This document shows positions 1 to 11,128 of a stretch of 64,000 bases of DNA, in pieces. The notes beneath the pieces are model-generated. The model saw only the letters and a list, made by a program, of their open reading frames with translations. It was not told the DNA's origin and did no database searches. The translations under genes and the position numbers were made by a program. The stretch covers positions 186,001 to 250,000 of the forward strand of contig VXIS01000005.1 of assembly GCA_008704415.1 (NCBI GenBank), read 5' to 3'. Numbering within the stretch: position 1 is the stretch's first letter; each line of letters starts with the position of its first letter. Source of the stretch: Sphaerosporella brunnea. Lineage: Eukaryota; Ascomycota; Pezizomycetes; Pezizales; Pyronemataceae.

Positions 1-616
1 AGCACGGTTCAATGCCGCTCTGTCCAGCAAGAGGTCTAGGCAGTCAACTTTTCAACTGTCAAGCCAAGGGCTCATTGAAGAGTGAAATATCTTCTAGGCT
101 TGCTATGTAAACTTGCGGCGCGTCCCGCTTTCTTGACCACCACCACCACTATCTACTCGCTTGGTGGAAACCACTTTTCTTCTCTTGCCATCCGCTCCTC
201 CCCACGTCTGAGACGACCTCCATCCAATTCTCCTAAAGGCGGCTCTTAATCGCACTCGTCGACGTCGTCGCCGCGTTCCACAGTGCTATTTTCAGCCTCA
301 AGGGTTCACGCCTTCTTCGAGAACAAACACCCCCGCCGCATTAACCTACTCACCACCACCCTCCCCCTCAAAAACGTCTGCCGCCGCCTGCTACACTTCA
401 CGCACTTCCTACTACCACCTCTTCTCGCCGCAAATCTCAACACCCCAGGACCGATTCTTTGAGTTACAGTCTCTGTTGTTGCCGACTACCCCACTTGCGC
501 TCTGTGCACTCTGTTTTTGCGTATAGTCTAGTTTAGTCTACGACAATACGATCCGCCTGCGGTAACTCGTCGCGTCCAGACCGCTTTGTGCGCCGCTGCC
601 GTTCAACTCGGACACG
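1..616. other. Upstream region of the J-domain gene
   Basis: No coding sequence is supported here. The stretch is pyrimidine-rich with runs of CCA/CTC. It most likely holds the promoter and 5' UTR of the J-domain gene that starts at 617. Confidence 0.5.
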
Positions 617-3600
617 ATGCCGCACAGCGATATAGACTACTATAAAATTCTTGGTTTAGGTCGGCATGCTACCGATGAGGAAATAAAACGAGCGTTCCGG
701 AAGCTAGGTGTGTTACTTCATCGCTTCGACCCCTCCTCCGCTCACCTACTTTTGATCGGATCATAGCTGACGTCCCACACAGCGAGGGACACTCATCCGG
801 ATAAAAACCCGAATGATCCCACGGCGAAAGAGAGGTTCCAGGACCTTCAGAGAGCATACGACACTCTGAAGGACAACCTGGAACGGAGTAAATACGACGA
901 GGACAACCCCTACCACGGTTTGGACGGAGCGCAACGCTCTCAAGCTCACCGTACTCCAGCATCTGGTGCGCGATCCGGCACAGCTAAACGTTACACTGCC
1001 GGCGCTTCCACCCACACGCCTGGATGGTCCAACGGAACTGCGAACCGCGGCTACGAGTCTGGCTTCGCCCAGCAAGCCGGAGCGACGAGATCAAGATGGG
1101 GAGGGTATGAAACATATGAGGAGACGGCATGGGACCCAAAAGGAACTCCGGCATATCAAAAATATAGGGGGTCAAGAGAGTACGAGGACGGTCATGGACC
1201 ATACACGACCAAGCAGAGCGCATATGCAAGAACCTCAGCCGAGCGTACGCACCCTACCGCTCCGAAATATCATACCAGCGGACCTCATGCCTCATCGTCC
1301 CCGCGACCCAAGTCGACTACAGGCACCAATGCTAGGTACACGAGCAACGCGGGGTCGGCGGGGTCGGCGGGCCCCAACGTGGGGGATTACATACGAGAAG
1401 CGAGGGCACGAGAGGAGGCGGAAGCGCGCAAGCAACAGGATGCTGAGCGGCGCAAACAGGAGGAGGAACAAAAGTCGAGAGAGCAGGAAAAACTGAGGCG
1501 GGAGGCCGCCGAAGAGTTGAAGCGGGCCGAAGAGGAGCGCCTTCGGAAAATGAAGGAGGCCAGGGACCGTGAGCGTCGACGGGCCGAGGAAGCTGTCAGG
1601 AACCCGTACACTGACACCAACAGTTATGGAGGGCGCTCGACTCCCACGCCTAACGGATATGGCTACTACCCGTCGGAATCCTATGCCTCTCGGAAGGATG
1701 ATGATGACCTGCTGAGGGAAGCTGACGAGCAGATGAGGGAACGTAGCAGGGTCCCCCCAAGATCCCAACCGCACCTGGGCAGTCATTCGAGGCGGACTTC
1801 TAGGTCTTCTATGAAGCCCAAACCCGAGGCGACCACATGGCCTAAAAACCATCGGATCTACGAGCATTATGATAACCCAGAGAACTGGAAAAATGACAAA
1901 TCTCACCTTGACGATGTAGAAGTGGTGGAGGTTACCCCCTCTGATGTGGATCCCGACAAGCCTGGCAGTGGCCCGAACGACTACTTTACCGAGACGGCCC
2001 CTCAAACTGGACCGGAATACGTGCGGAAAGACGGAACGGGAGTGTACCCTGCTCCGCCCTTCCTCAACGTCAAGATACCTGCCCAGGAGAAGGCATCGCC
2101 GGCTAAGCCAGTATTCACTGGACCTGGGTCATATGCGATGGGTGGCGGCTCACCGCCGTCAAGGGACAAGCCAGAGAAGGCGGACAGCCCCCCGCCCTCG
2201 TCCAAGAAGGAGGAAGCCGCTAAGCCAGCCACCAGTGAACCCAAAGAGTCAGATAACCCTCCTTCTCCCGTCTGCCCCCCGTCGTCGCTGACTGAGTCTG
2301 ACACTGCCAGCAGTTCGAAGCCTGATGTCAATGTTTTTGCCTTTGAGGAGCGAGCTCCAACCCCTGCCAAGGAAGAAACCAAGACTCCATTCGGCAAACC
2401 TTTTGACTTCTCGTTTGCATCTCGGCCAGTGAGCGCTTTTTCATCGAACAGTCCCGAGTCACGTGGTGGTAAGGCCGCCAGTACCGGATCCGCTCCCCAC
2501 CTCAGGCCGCAGAGCCAGCCGGTGCAGATCCATACACCATTTGTGCCCCCACCTTCGGCCCCTCCGAACCTACAGCAGCAGCAGCAGGGATCGAACAGCG
2601 GTGTTACTTCTGGAGGAGAGGACTTTTCGCAGTTCAAGCGCAAGTTATACGAAAACCTGCTGAAACAGGCTGCGTTCTCATTCGATCCACCTGAACAGAC
2701 CAACACTAGCTCCGGAGCTACCGCGCGTCGTAAGAGAAGCGCGCCCTCATTGAAAAAGGGAGCACGTGCGATGCATCGCACTGGAAGTAGTGGTGTGAAG
2801 GCTGATGTTCAGCCCAAGGCGGCAGATAGCGAGACAGAGACGGATGAGCCCGCGACCACGGAGCAGCCGCCCGCTGAGGGTTTTGGCTACGAACCCATGG
2901 ACGCGGAACCAACGGGTGCACCCAAGACCATCCCGACGCCCACTACGCCGCGACCAACCCCGCCCATGACCAACCTCGCTAATGGCGTGCGAAGGCCATC
3001 GAGCGAGAAGAAGGCGAAGCCGTCAGGTAGTAGCCTTGATATGAGCGGCATTGGAGCGGTGCCTCCTCTCAGCCGTAGCCCTGCCGATGTGGGTCTCGGT
3101 GGATTCGAATCATTGAAGGAGACACTTCCTTTTCCATCTCAAGCTGAAACTAAGCCTCCTCTTACTGCTCGATATAACAACGGCCAGCGCATGAGGGGGG
3201 CATCCATGAGTAACCTGAGGACCGACTTCACATTCCAAGCCTTCTGGAGTATGTCCCAGACACCATCTGAGGCGCCTTTCCACCCTCCGACGCCGCCTGG
3301 CATCCCCCAGCTTCCCAAAGAGACGTCGTTGGATAAGTACAACCGATTCTACCACTCGCTTGGGAAGTATGTGGAAGACTGGAACAGGTATGAGGCCAAG
3401 GTACATGAACTCCGCGCCGAGTTGGCTCGCAAGACCCTGCGTGTCTCCAGCACGGAGCTCTTGGATACTCAGGACATTGTTAAGTACATGGAGCGGGTGA
3501 AAACCAAGGATACTCTTCTGGACAAAGCGTTCACCAAAGCTCGCGATAGGCATTTGAACGCGTTGGACAGCTGGGTGAGACTTAGGGAGAGCGTTCTTAA

Positions 3601-3766
3601 GGTCGCGCACCAGGAGCAGCACTAGAAGCGCCGCGATAGAGAAGATCAGGAGAACATATACCGGGTGTGCATGAGGTACCTTCGTCCTGTGCTGGAGGAG
3701 GGCGAGAAGATCGTACAGCAGAAGGTTCAAAAGCAGAGAGCTACGGGCAAGAGAGCGCGAGTGTGA
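617..3766 (+). CDS. DnaJ (Hsp40) J-domain protein with long disordered tail
   Basis: Favoured exons are 617-707, 783-3574 and 3626-3766 (1007 aa). J-proteins stimulate Hsp70 ATPase through the HPD loop. Here HPD is at residues 35-37, inside a canonical J domain at about residues 5-70 (DYYKILGL near the start, then HPDKN), and it is only complete when the 75-nt intron 708-782 is removed. Residues from about 150 to 215 form a highly charged Glu/Arg/Lys coiled-coil-like segment. Most of the rest is low-complexity Pro/Ser/Thr sequence, and the last ~130 residues look helical again. Without the second intron (51 nt, GTGAGA...CTAG) the frame stops at a TAG at 3623-3625 (977 aa), yet the same frame continues with protein-like sequence for 46 more residues to a TGA. 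Client and location are unknown. The J-domain call is firm; the 3' end is not. Confidence 0.85.
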
Positions 3767-3911
3767 GGATGGATGAAAGGCGGACATCGTGATCATGCTG
3801 AAGAATGTTTTCTTTTGTGTTTACTTGCATGGGGTGTCTTTTTCTTTCTCTTTGTTTTACGCGCTTACCTTATACTCGTACGCGATCAATGGGATGATTT
3901 TCCTTTTATTT

Positions 3912-3942
<31 letters not shown>

Positions 3943-4413
3943 CTGGGATTCTTTCCGTTCTGGCGGGGGGAGTTTTTTGTTCTGGATACCTGCGACTTCT
4001 TTTTTTTTTGTCTCCTTTCTCACCGTATGATGATCACGATGATAAGGAGGGGCGTCCTCTTCTGTTGATATCCATTTGGGATTTTTCACGACTTCATTGA
4101 TGGATGGATGGATTGGAATGGCTTTACGATTTTTTTTCTTTCGTCCCTATATCCTCTTTTTTGTATTATTATCTCCGTACTATGTTGATGGCTTCCTTTT
4201 TTTCTTTTCTGGAATGATGCTATGTGGGTTTGGTTTATGTTGATATTTATGATAGCTAGATGAGGATGGAAGGTTAATATGTCAATACTTCACATGCAAC
4301 TTGCAGGGGCACAATAATTTTTGAGAGCTGCCCCCACCATGACAACCCCACCGTACCCTACGGAGAAATTACATCTTCTGGCACTCCTCTACCATCACAA
4401 CCACCAGCACAAA
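3767..4413. other. T-rich intergenic region
   Basis: No gene is supported. It is strongly T-rich on the + strand and includes a 27-nt T run at 3916-3942. This fits the 3' UTR and terminator of the J-domain gene followed by the DPH5 promoter. Small ORFs over the T run are phenylalanine-rich artefacts. Confidence 0.5.
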
Positions 4414-5427
4414 ATGGTTCTCTACTTCATCGGCCTCGGCCTCTCCAACGAAAAAGACATAACCGTGGCAGGGCTCGAGGTCGTAAAGCGCGCCAGCCGC
4501 GTGTACCTCGAGGCGTACACGAGTATCCTGATGATCTCGAAAGAAGCACTCGTACCTCTCTCCTCCCTAACCCCCCCCTCCCCCCAATATCCCCCGCTAA
4601 CAGATAAAAGGAAGAATTCTATGGCCGGCCCGTGCTCCTCGCCGATCGCGAACTCGTCGAGTCCTCCGCCGACGAAATACTGTCAGGCGCGGCCAGCTCA
4701 GACGTAGCCTTCCTCGTCGTCGGCGACCCCTTCGGCGCAACCACACACACTGACCTCCTCCTCCGCGCCCGCAGCCTGAAGATCCCAACGCGCACCATCC
4801 ACAACGCGAGCATCATGAATGCGATCGGCGCGGCGGGGCTACAGCTGTACAACTTCGGGCAGACGGTGTCGATGGTGTTTTTCCTGCCGCAGTGGCGCCC
4901 GAGTAGCTTTTACGACCGCGTGCGCGAGAATCGGGCCATCGGCTTGCATACCCTGATGCTGCTAGATATCAAGGTCAAGGAACAGAGCTGGGAAAATATG
5001 GCCAGGGGACGGAAGGTGTACGAGCCGCCGAGGTATATGACGGTCGCCGAGTGTGCGAGGCAGATGTTGGAGGTGGAGGAGGAGAGGGGCGAGGGCGGTG
5101 AGTTTTTTTTTTTTTTTTCCTGTTTGCGTGGAAGGACGGGGAAGGACGGGGCCGCTGATGGGTACAGTGTATGGACCCAACTCCCTCGCCGTCGGCGTAT
5201 CGAGATTGGGAAGCGAGGACCAGTGTTTCAAGGCAGGAACGCTGCAGCAGCTGGCGGAGGCGGATCTGGGTGCGCCGCTGCACAGCTTGGTGCTCCTCGG
5301 CAGCAGGGTGCACGAACTCGAAATCGACTTTATCAGAGAGTTTGCGATCGACACTGAGGTGTTTGATAAGGCGTATCAGATGGAGCACGGCAAGAAGGAG
5401 GAACCTGTGGTAGAGGCTGGGAATTAG
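4414..5427 (+). CDS. DPH5: Diphthine methyl ester synthase (diphthamide biosynthesis)
   Basis: Exons are 4414-4551, 4611-5097 and 5168-5427 (294 aa, the usual size for DPH5). The enzyme uses S-adenosylmethionine to methylate the modified histidine of elongation factor 2, the second stage of diphthamide synthesis, in the cytosol. Visible family hallmarks are the N-terminal YFIGLGL, the [12 protein letters not shown] block, the [13 protein letters not shown] block, the [21 protein letters not shown] region and a C-terminal [15 protein letters not shown]. The introns are 59 and 70 nt and the second begins with a long T run after GTGAG. The start is set by MVLYFIGLG; an upstream in-frame ATG at about 4339 would add residues not seen in the family. 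It converges on the TBC gene. Confidence 0.95.
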
Positions 5428-5802
5428 AAGCATGGACCGTCACTCGGAAGGTATGGGAAGCGCTTCAATATCCGTTCGAATCAAAATGAGACAACCAAAT
5501 CATGCATGCTGACGCCTGATGTGACATAGTTCCAGCCAAAGAAGAAAAAGTCAGCCGTCAAATTAACCTCCTGTCCAGCTCGACTTTGCTCAAGCAACAA
5601 CTCCATCAAAAGCGCACCAGAGATATATACAAGAAACGACAGACACGAAAAAAAAAAGAGTATAGCAGAATCGTCAAAGGTATTTCGCCACTCGCAAGCA
5701 AAAAAATGTACCATGAACAAAAAGATCCATCCCAAGCCCGTAATTACACCAGAAACAAACAAACAAAAAAGTAAAACCCCCAATATTGTCATGAAACCCG
5801 AG
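5428..5802. other. Convergent intergenic region, DPH5 / TBC gene
   Basis: A 375-bp A-rich gap between two genes that converge. It should hold both 3' UTRs. No gene or structured element is seen. Confidence 0.5.
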
Positions 5803-8730
5803 CTATCGCGAGTCCGCAGCAGCTGTGGTCGCTCTTTTCACCCCCCATCCGCCGCCGAACCAGCCCCCTCCACCTGTTGACGTTGCACTCGTGGGCGTGC
5901 TTACGGCACTTGAACTTGTTGCTGCGCCAAAGGGAAATCCTGATGATGCATTCAGATACCCAGGTGACGGTGGCGGATTGCTCACCGCCGTTGCTGTGCC
6001 CGTCAATACCTTTCGCAGTGCCTCCAGCTTTGCTTTGGCTTCTTCTGCTTCTTGCTTCGCCACAGCTTCCGCCGTTTTTGCCGCTACTAATTCGAGAAGC
6101 AATGCATCCTCAGGTGCAGGGGCATGGTTCTCTGTTGACGAAAGCAGCGACTGCATCCCCAGACTGCTGGTGCGCTTTGAGAATGTAGGTCTCTTTGTGG
6201 TTGAATTGGAGCGGCCGAGACGGAGCTCGCGAAGGCCTCCCGGTGCTTCTCTGGGACTTGTGGGACCTGCTGTGTCCGCACTGCCGCGACGCTGGCGAAG
6301 CTCGCTGAGGTGCTTCTGCAATTGCTGGTTCTCCTTTTGTATGTCCTGCCATTTACTACGGGTATCTAGAAGCTGGCTTTTTAGTCTCACAACGTCTGCA
6401 TCCTGCTCTGCTAGTCGGTTTGCGTTTTTGCGGGATTTGATCATTTCCCTGGACAGTTGTTCTCGGACCGACTGAAGCTCAGCTGCCATCCGTGCCGTGG
6501 CGGATCGGGTAGCCTCGATGGTTTCCTCGGATTCTTCCTTCTCGAAGCGCTCCGTGATCTGATCGCAGAGGTCCGAAATTTCGTTCACACTCTCCTCCTC
6601 GTCGTGGGATCCATTGCCTAGAAGCTCGATCAGTCGCTTGGTGAGTTTTCGCTCCTCGTCGCGGCTGTCCCGCACCGCCTGGAGCTCGTCCATTTTCATT
6701 GCATGTTCTCGTTGTAGTCCGCTGAGGGCTACTAGCAAATCCTCGATCTGGTTGTGCAGCTCGAGATCTTTGTTGGCTTTCTTGGAGGCGATTGACCGTG
6801 TGGATAATCGGCGGTCGTCGTTAATGGAGGAGCAGCGGGACATCGTAGTTGCATCTGTCGATCCGCTGCCGTTGTCAGAGTCGAATGAGTTGAGAGTCGA
6901 GAGGCTATGCTTTGATGGCGATCTCTGCATAACCGTACTGGCGGGTCTCGACGGAACAGACAGTGTAACGCTGGCGCCACCCCACAATCTGCCCAAGAAC
7001 CTGGATGCTGCGGCCTGAAGCTCCGACGCCTGGGATTTGGCAGGAGTAAGCTTGACTGTCTCGTCTGTGCTCGCCTCTTTGTATTTCTTTTCCAGATCGG
7101 CCAGGATATCGCGTGTGACTATGCCGGACTGGCCAACAAAGTCCTTAACCAGGTCGTCCGCATTGCAATGGAACACGTCCCACAGCGATCGCGCAAGAAG
7201 CATCTGCATGACATCCTCGAATTCCGCGGCGGCAAGGATCCGCTTCTGATTCCGACGCATCAACGAGAGAGCGACACGCATCATCGTTTCTGTAGCGCCC
7301 TCTGCAAAAATGACATCGTAAATCCGGAAAAGCATGGGTAGTGGACAAGTGACCGCAAAGAACGAAAGGAACCATTGAGACGCATAAGTTGGTTGAATCC
7401 CCAGGTTATCAAGGTGTGCTGAGAGCTCTGGCAGATGCGTGGCCAAAAGCTGAGTGAACTGGTACATTCGCAGCTGCAACCCTGACAGGTTGGGGAGGAA
7501 ACACGATCTCAGATCATAGTGCTCCATAAGCCTGCCGCATAATACGAGCGTCAACACTTCATGTGCTAATTAGAGAACCAGGCCCAAACATACCGGACTA
7601 AAACGCAGAAGGCCTCTCGTTCACCCATGTGCATCAACAACGGTCCGACTAAGAATCCAAGGCTGTGCACAGTCAGAACCAAATTGCCCTTCAAGCGGGG
7701 CAGATGCCACAAACCCTTGACAATATCCAATCTGGGTATCGTAAATGCTAAAAGCTCTCAGCACTCGGCCCAACATGCGCTGGCCTTCCCCGCCTTCCTG
7801 GCTGAACATCTCCAAACCCGTCCGTCCAACATCTTTGCCTATCAGCTGCTCGTACGGCGAGGTTTCACCAAGCAATTGGTCATACAATCCCTCCAAATTG
7901 CAATCTCTGGCTCCAGACATGGCAGTCCACACCACACCACGCAATGGGGGCGGAATTCCGCTACGAATTTTTTTGCTCAACAGAAAAGGCAGCTTTGAAG
8001 CCGCCTTGTTGTAGTCCGATACCAAAGCTGCGTAAAACTCGAGATCAGTGAGGGGAGGGGGTGCTGGAAGCATTGAATATCTGAGGGTATTAGGATCAGG
8101 ATTATCCATCATATGGCGGAGTTTTGCCAAAGACGGCGGCCTCTCGGGGTGCTGCATAAGCGCAGCTTTGGGGTCCTTTTCCAAACGCTTATTTTCCTGC
8201 TCCAATCTAGCCAGGAGAAATGCAGTGCCCTAGGAATCATTAGAATCCGCAGGGTCAAGATAAATTGACGGGATGCCCGGGCCTTTTTGCAAAGACGACC
8301 GAGTGATGGGATCGGGAAATCCAACCTCTTCAGCAGATTGATCCTGGGGCAGCTCGTCCTCCTTCTTTTCCAAATTTGCCCAATCCACCGCACTCTCCTT
8401 TTCATCCTCCACTGGCTGTTTGGCCACCTGAACAAACGACGAACTGCTTCGTCTGAACGCCGTCAAATCCGCCGGAACAGGTGACTCGGACCGCTCAGGC
8501 ACAAACATGGGCTCGTTGCCGGCCAATATGTATTCCTCGCTCTTCTCATCCACAAGCTTCAAGGTCGGTGTAGGTGACGGTAGCGACGGCAGCTCTGCTT
8601 CCGCATCCGAAAGTCGTACTGTCACCATGCTTTCAGTTGCTTTGATTTGTACGGTTTCCTTTTCTCGTATCGGGGTGCTGGGTGAGGTCGGTGAACAGGG
8701 TTCACTTTTGGTATCCATTGACTCGACCAT
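5803..8730 (-). CDS. TBC-domain Rab GTPase-activating protein (Gyp5/EVI5-like)
   Basis: Model: complement of 5803-7531, 7594-7662, 7715-8229 and 8326-8730 (905 aa). TBC proteins speed GTP hydrolysis by Rab GTPases in vesicle traffic. Both catalytic fingers are visible: the arginine finger in IGKDVGR (about R271) and the glutamine finger in YCQG (about Q306). They are followed by LGFLVGPLLMHMGEREAF and RLMEHYDLRSCF, which appear only after the 52- and 62-nt introns are removed. A disordered N-terminus precedes the domain. About 300 C-terminal residues form a coiled coil and end in a Gly/Ser/Thr-rich tail. The first intron (96 nt, donor GTTGGA, acceptor CTAG) is inferred: without it an in-frame TAG at 8230-8232 splits the N-terminal 166 codons from the TBC domain. 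Family assignment is solid; the first junction is uncertain. Confidence 0.88.
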
Positions 8731-10436
8731 TTCAATAGTTTCCCCGCACGTCGGTTTGGAGACTCAGGGCAGGCAAAGGGTTGTAGCCGAATCGAAACGT
8801 GTGGTGTGATGATGCGGCTAGTTCTGGTAAACAGTTTTTACCAGAACAAAACAACTCGACAGCTAACATGCAGCGGCCGACAGAAGGAAAAGGACAGGCC
8901 AGCCTCCAGGTGAATCGATAGGAGGCGACTGGTTTGATTGAAATTTCTCTCGTTCTAAGCGAATATGTCGTATGTAAGGTAGGCTGGCTGCGTAGGTGGA
9001 ATGTGACTTTGAAATTTGAGACGAATCGTATAAAAATATAATTTACGGCACGGCGGGGTTTATCGTAACCACTGTGGCACAAGACACGGTGCTGATGCCT
9101 CTGGCGGAGCGTACGTGAGGGTGTGCTGTATCACAAATAGCACTCTATCTAAAACGGGTGTCAAGAGATCTGGTGGGTGGGAATATGCAGGATTGTCGAA
9201 GTTGTGCGTTGGAACTGTAGAAGGGACGAATCGGACGACAGACGCGTGTTGCTTTTGGGAAACAGGATCCTTTCTGAGCTGGCAAACAAAGCAAACTGGT
9301 GAAGATTTCAAGGAAACGGCGGAGACATTCGGCGGAGTTGAGGAGTAGTAGTAGCAGCAAAAGGAGCGTTGCTTGTACAGGCACACCTGGGGGGACAGGC
9401 GCAATGCAAAAAATGGTGGGCCGTGTGTTGTATTAAATGAGAACAAGCAGTTTTCGACCAGACGGAAGGAGGTGACTCGCTGGCTGGAGAATTGGGGGAT
9501 GTGATTGACCCTGGGGCACGGGGGGAGTTGTTTTTCAGGGGGTTATCGACAAATCAACATGGGTGTATCATAGCGCTACAGACTTCTTCGGAGAGACCTT
9601 CCCCCAACGCGAAATAGCAGCTTTTGACGGACGATGTCCCGCTTCACTTTAGGCATCCGGAGCCCAGCATGGATAACTAATACCTAACTATGTCTGCCAT
9701 TTGCGCGGCGGGCAGCGCCCACCGCCCACAATCTCCATGCCCGCTCGCGAGTCAGCGTCTGTGTTTTGCTGGCGGTGATGGGGTGGACGGCGGTTAGGTG
9801 GGTGAGTATCATGCAGTGTTCTTCGCATGTTATTGCCGCTTCACGCTTCTGGCGCCATGTAGGTAACTACCAGCAACGCGCATAAGCTTGACATCTGGGG
9901 TGTGCGTGCAGATGAAAAATTGCCCGAATGGACTTGTCCTGTTGGCTGTGCAGACGGGTGGATTTATCGGGCAACGGCCAATTGTCCCAGCGAATACGGT
10001 CCTGAGCAAAGGCGGCACGTTATGTGACTTGCAGAAGAGCGCACATGACGATATGTAGAATACATACTCACTTCTTGTGGATGTTATGCAGGCGGAGAAA
10101 GGTACTCTGAGTAACTCGCGAGATCGAAGGGGCGGAATCTGGTGCAACTTATACAACGGTTGCGCCGAGCCGCTCCGCCTCGCCGCTTCTCTCCCGGCCC
10201 ACCTCACTGCCCATCGTAACCTCCGAAGGCGATGTTTAGCCCCCAAATTCTAAAGTTCATTACGCACGGTCTGCTACCGCCGCCCCGGATACAACGCAAA
10301 GCCGACAACCGGCGGTATGAAGTACATCAGAACTCAGCAGCAATGTTATAACGTTGCGTAGCGCGCATCGCCCCAGACCGCCTAGGTATATATCATGCAA
10401 GTAAGTATACCGGGTGCGGTATGCGACATTGAGAAC
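8731..10436. other. Gene-poor upstream region of the TBC gene
   Basis: I see no supportable gene. It should contain the promoter and 5' UTR of the TBC gene. An 11-bp perfect inverted repeat lies at 8821-8847. Several ORFs of 80-140 codons occur on either strand but lack family features, splice logic or mutual consistency. Confidence 0.4.
8821..8847. repeat. 11-bp perfect inverted repeat
   Basis: GTTCTGGTAAA at 8821-8831 and its exact reverse complement at 8837-8847 are separated by 5 nt. It lies 91 bp upstream of the TBC gene start, so it could be a hairpin in the 5' UTR or a dimeric protein-binding site. Function is not established. Confidence 0.6.
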
Positions 10437-10891
10437 CAGTGTTCTCAACAGCCAGCCCGCCCGGCCGGCTGCGTTGGGCGGATGTGGGCTGATCAAAAAG
10501 CCCGGCTGGCTGTTTGGGCTGATCAACAAGCCCGCCCGGCTGTTTGGGCTGCAGCCCACAATGACGACAAATACGACCACCGTGATGTAAACTACTGCTA
10601 TGAACTGAAAAGCACATAAAGATGTTCGCCGTGTAAAATGATGACTAGGAGGAGATCACTAGATAGAAGTTTAGTATAACATCACAGATCCTGAAAAGTT
10701 TATTGACGCCGATTGAACCCTGCCACTTGCAGTGGCCGGTCTTCACCGGAGATCACTCAAAGCTCTGGCAGCCGGGCTGGCCCGACAGCAGGCTGGGCCG
10801 TTTGGGCTGATGCAAAAAGCCCGCCGGGCTGGCTGCTTAAAGCAGCCGGCCAAGCCCGCCCGGCTGTTTGGGCTGGCTACTGAGAACACTG
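10437..10891. mobile_element. Non-autonomous hAT-type MITE, 455 bp
   Basis: The ends are 22-nt terminal inverted repeats beginning CAGTGTTCTCA and ending AGCCAGCCC, differing at 2 positions. The element is flanked on both sides by the same 8-bp word TTGAGAAC (10429-10436 and 10892-10899), the target-site duplication size of hAT transposons. Inside are many copies of GGGCTG/CAGCCC and a perfect 24-bp direct repeat (10528-10551 and 10852-10875) in the two subterminal regions. Subterminal repeats of this kind are typical transposase-binding arrays of hAT elements. It encodes no transposase, so mobility would need an autonomous relative elsewhere. Confidence 0.85.
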
Positions 10892-11128
10892 TTGAGAACC
10901 ATCGCCGTTTGGAATTTGAAAACAAAGAATCAAACACAGCCTAAGCCTTGCACGAGAAGCGGTCTCCTTGCGCTCTTTGCACTTAACTGTAGCTACATAA
11001 GAAGTACTTGATGTACCTAATATATGACGTTGATCTCATAGGATAGGCGTTATTTATATCATCAAAGAACTCCTGGTCTCGTAGCCGTCGTCTACACGCT
11101 GAAAAACGAAAGGAAAAAACAACCGGGG

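Noticed and set aside
5825..6475. 216-codon frame antisense to the TBC gene coiled coil
   Set aside because: Shadow of the coiled-coil codons; no independent features.
3623..8232. Reassignment of TAG to an amino acid, suggested by two in-frame TAGs
   Set aside because: At least nine genes in the window end in TAG at the expected C-terminus, and both internal TAGs coincide with CTAG splice acceptors.
9060..10246. ORFs of 128 and 138 codons on the minus strand upstream of the TBC gene
   Set aside because: No recognisable motif, and they would sit in the likely promoter and leader of the TBC gene.
10260..10944. Overlapping ORFs of 64-106 codons on both strands around the MITE
   Set aside because: Their repeated Trp/Ala/Asp or Pro/Asn/Ser words are translations of the GGGCTG subterminal repeats.
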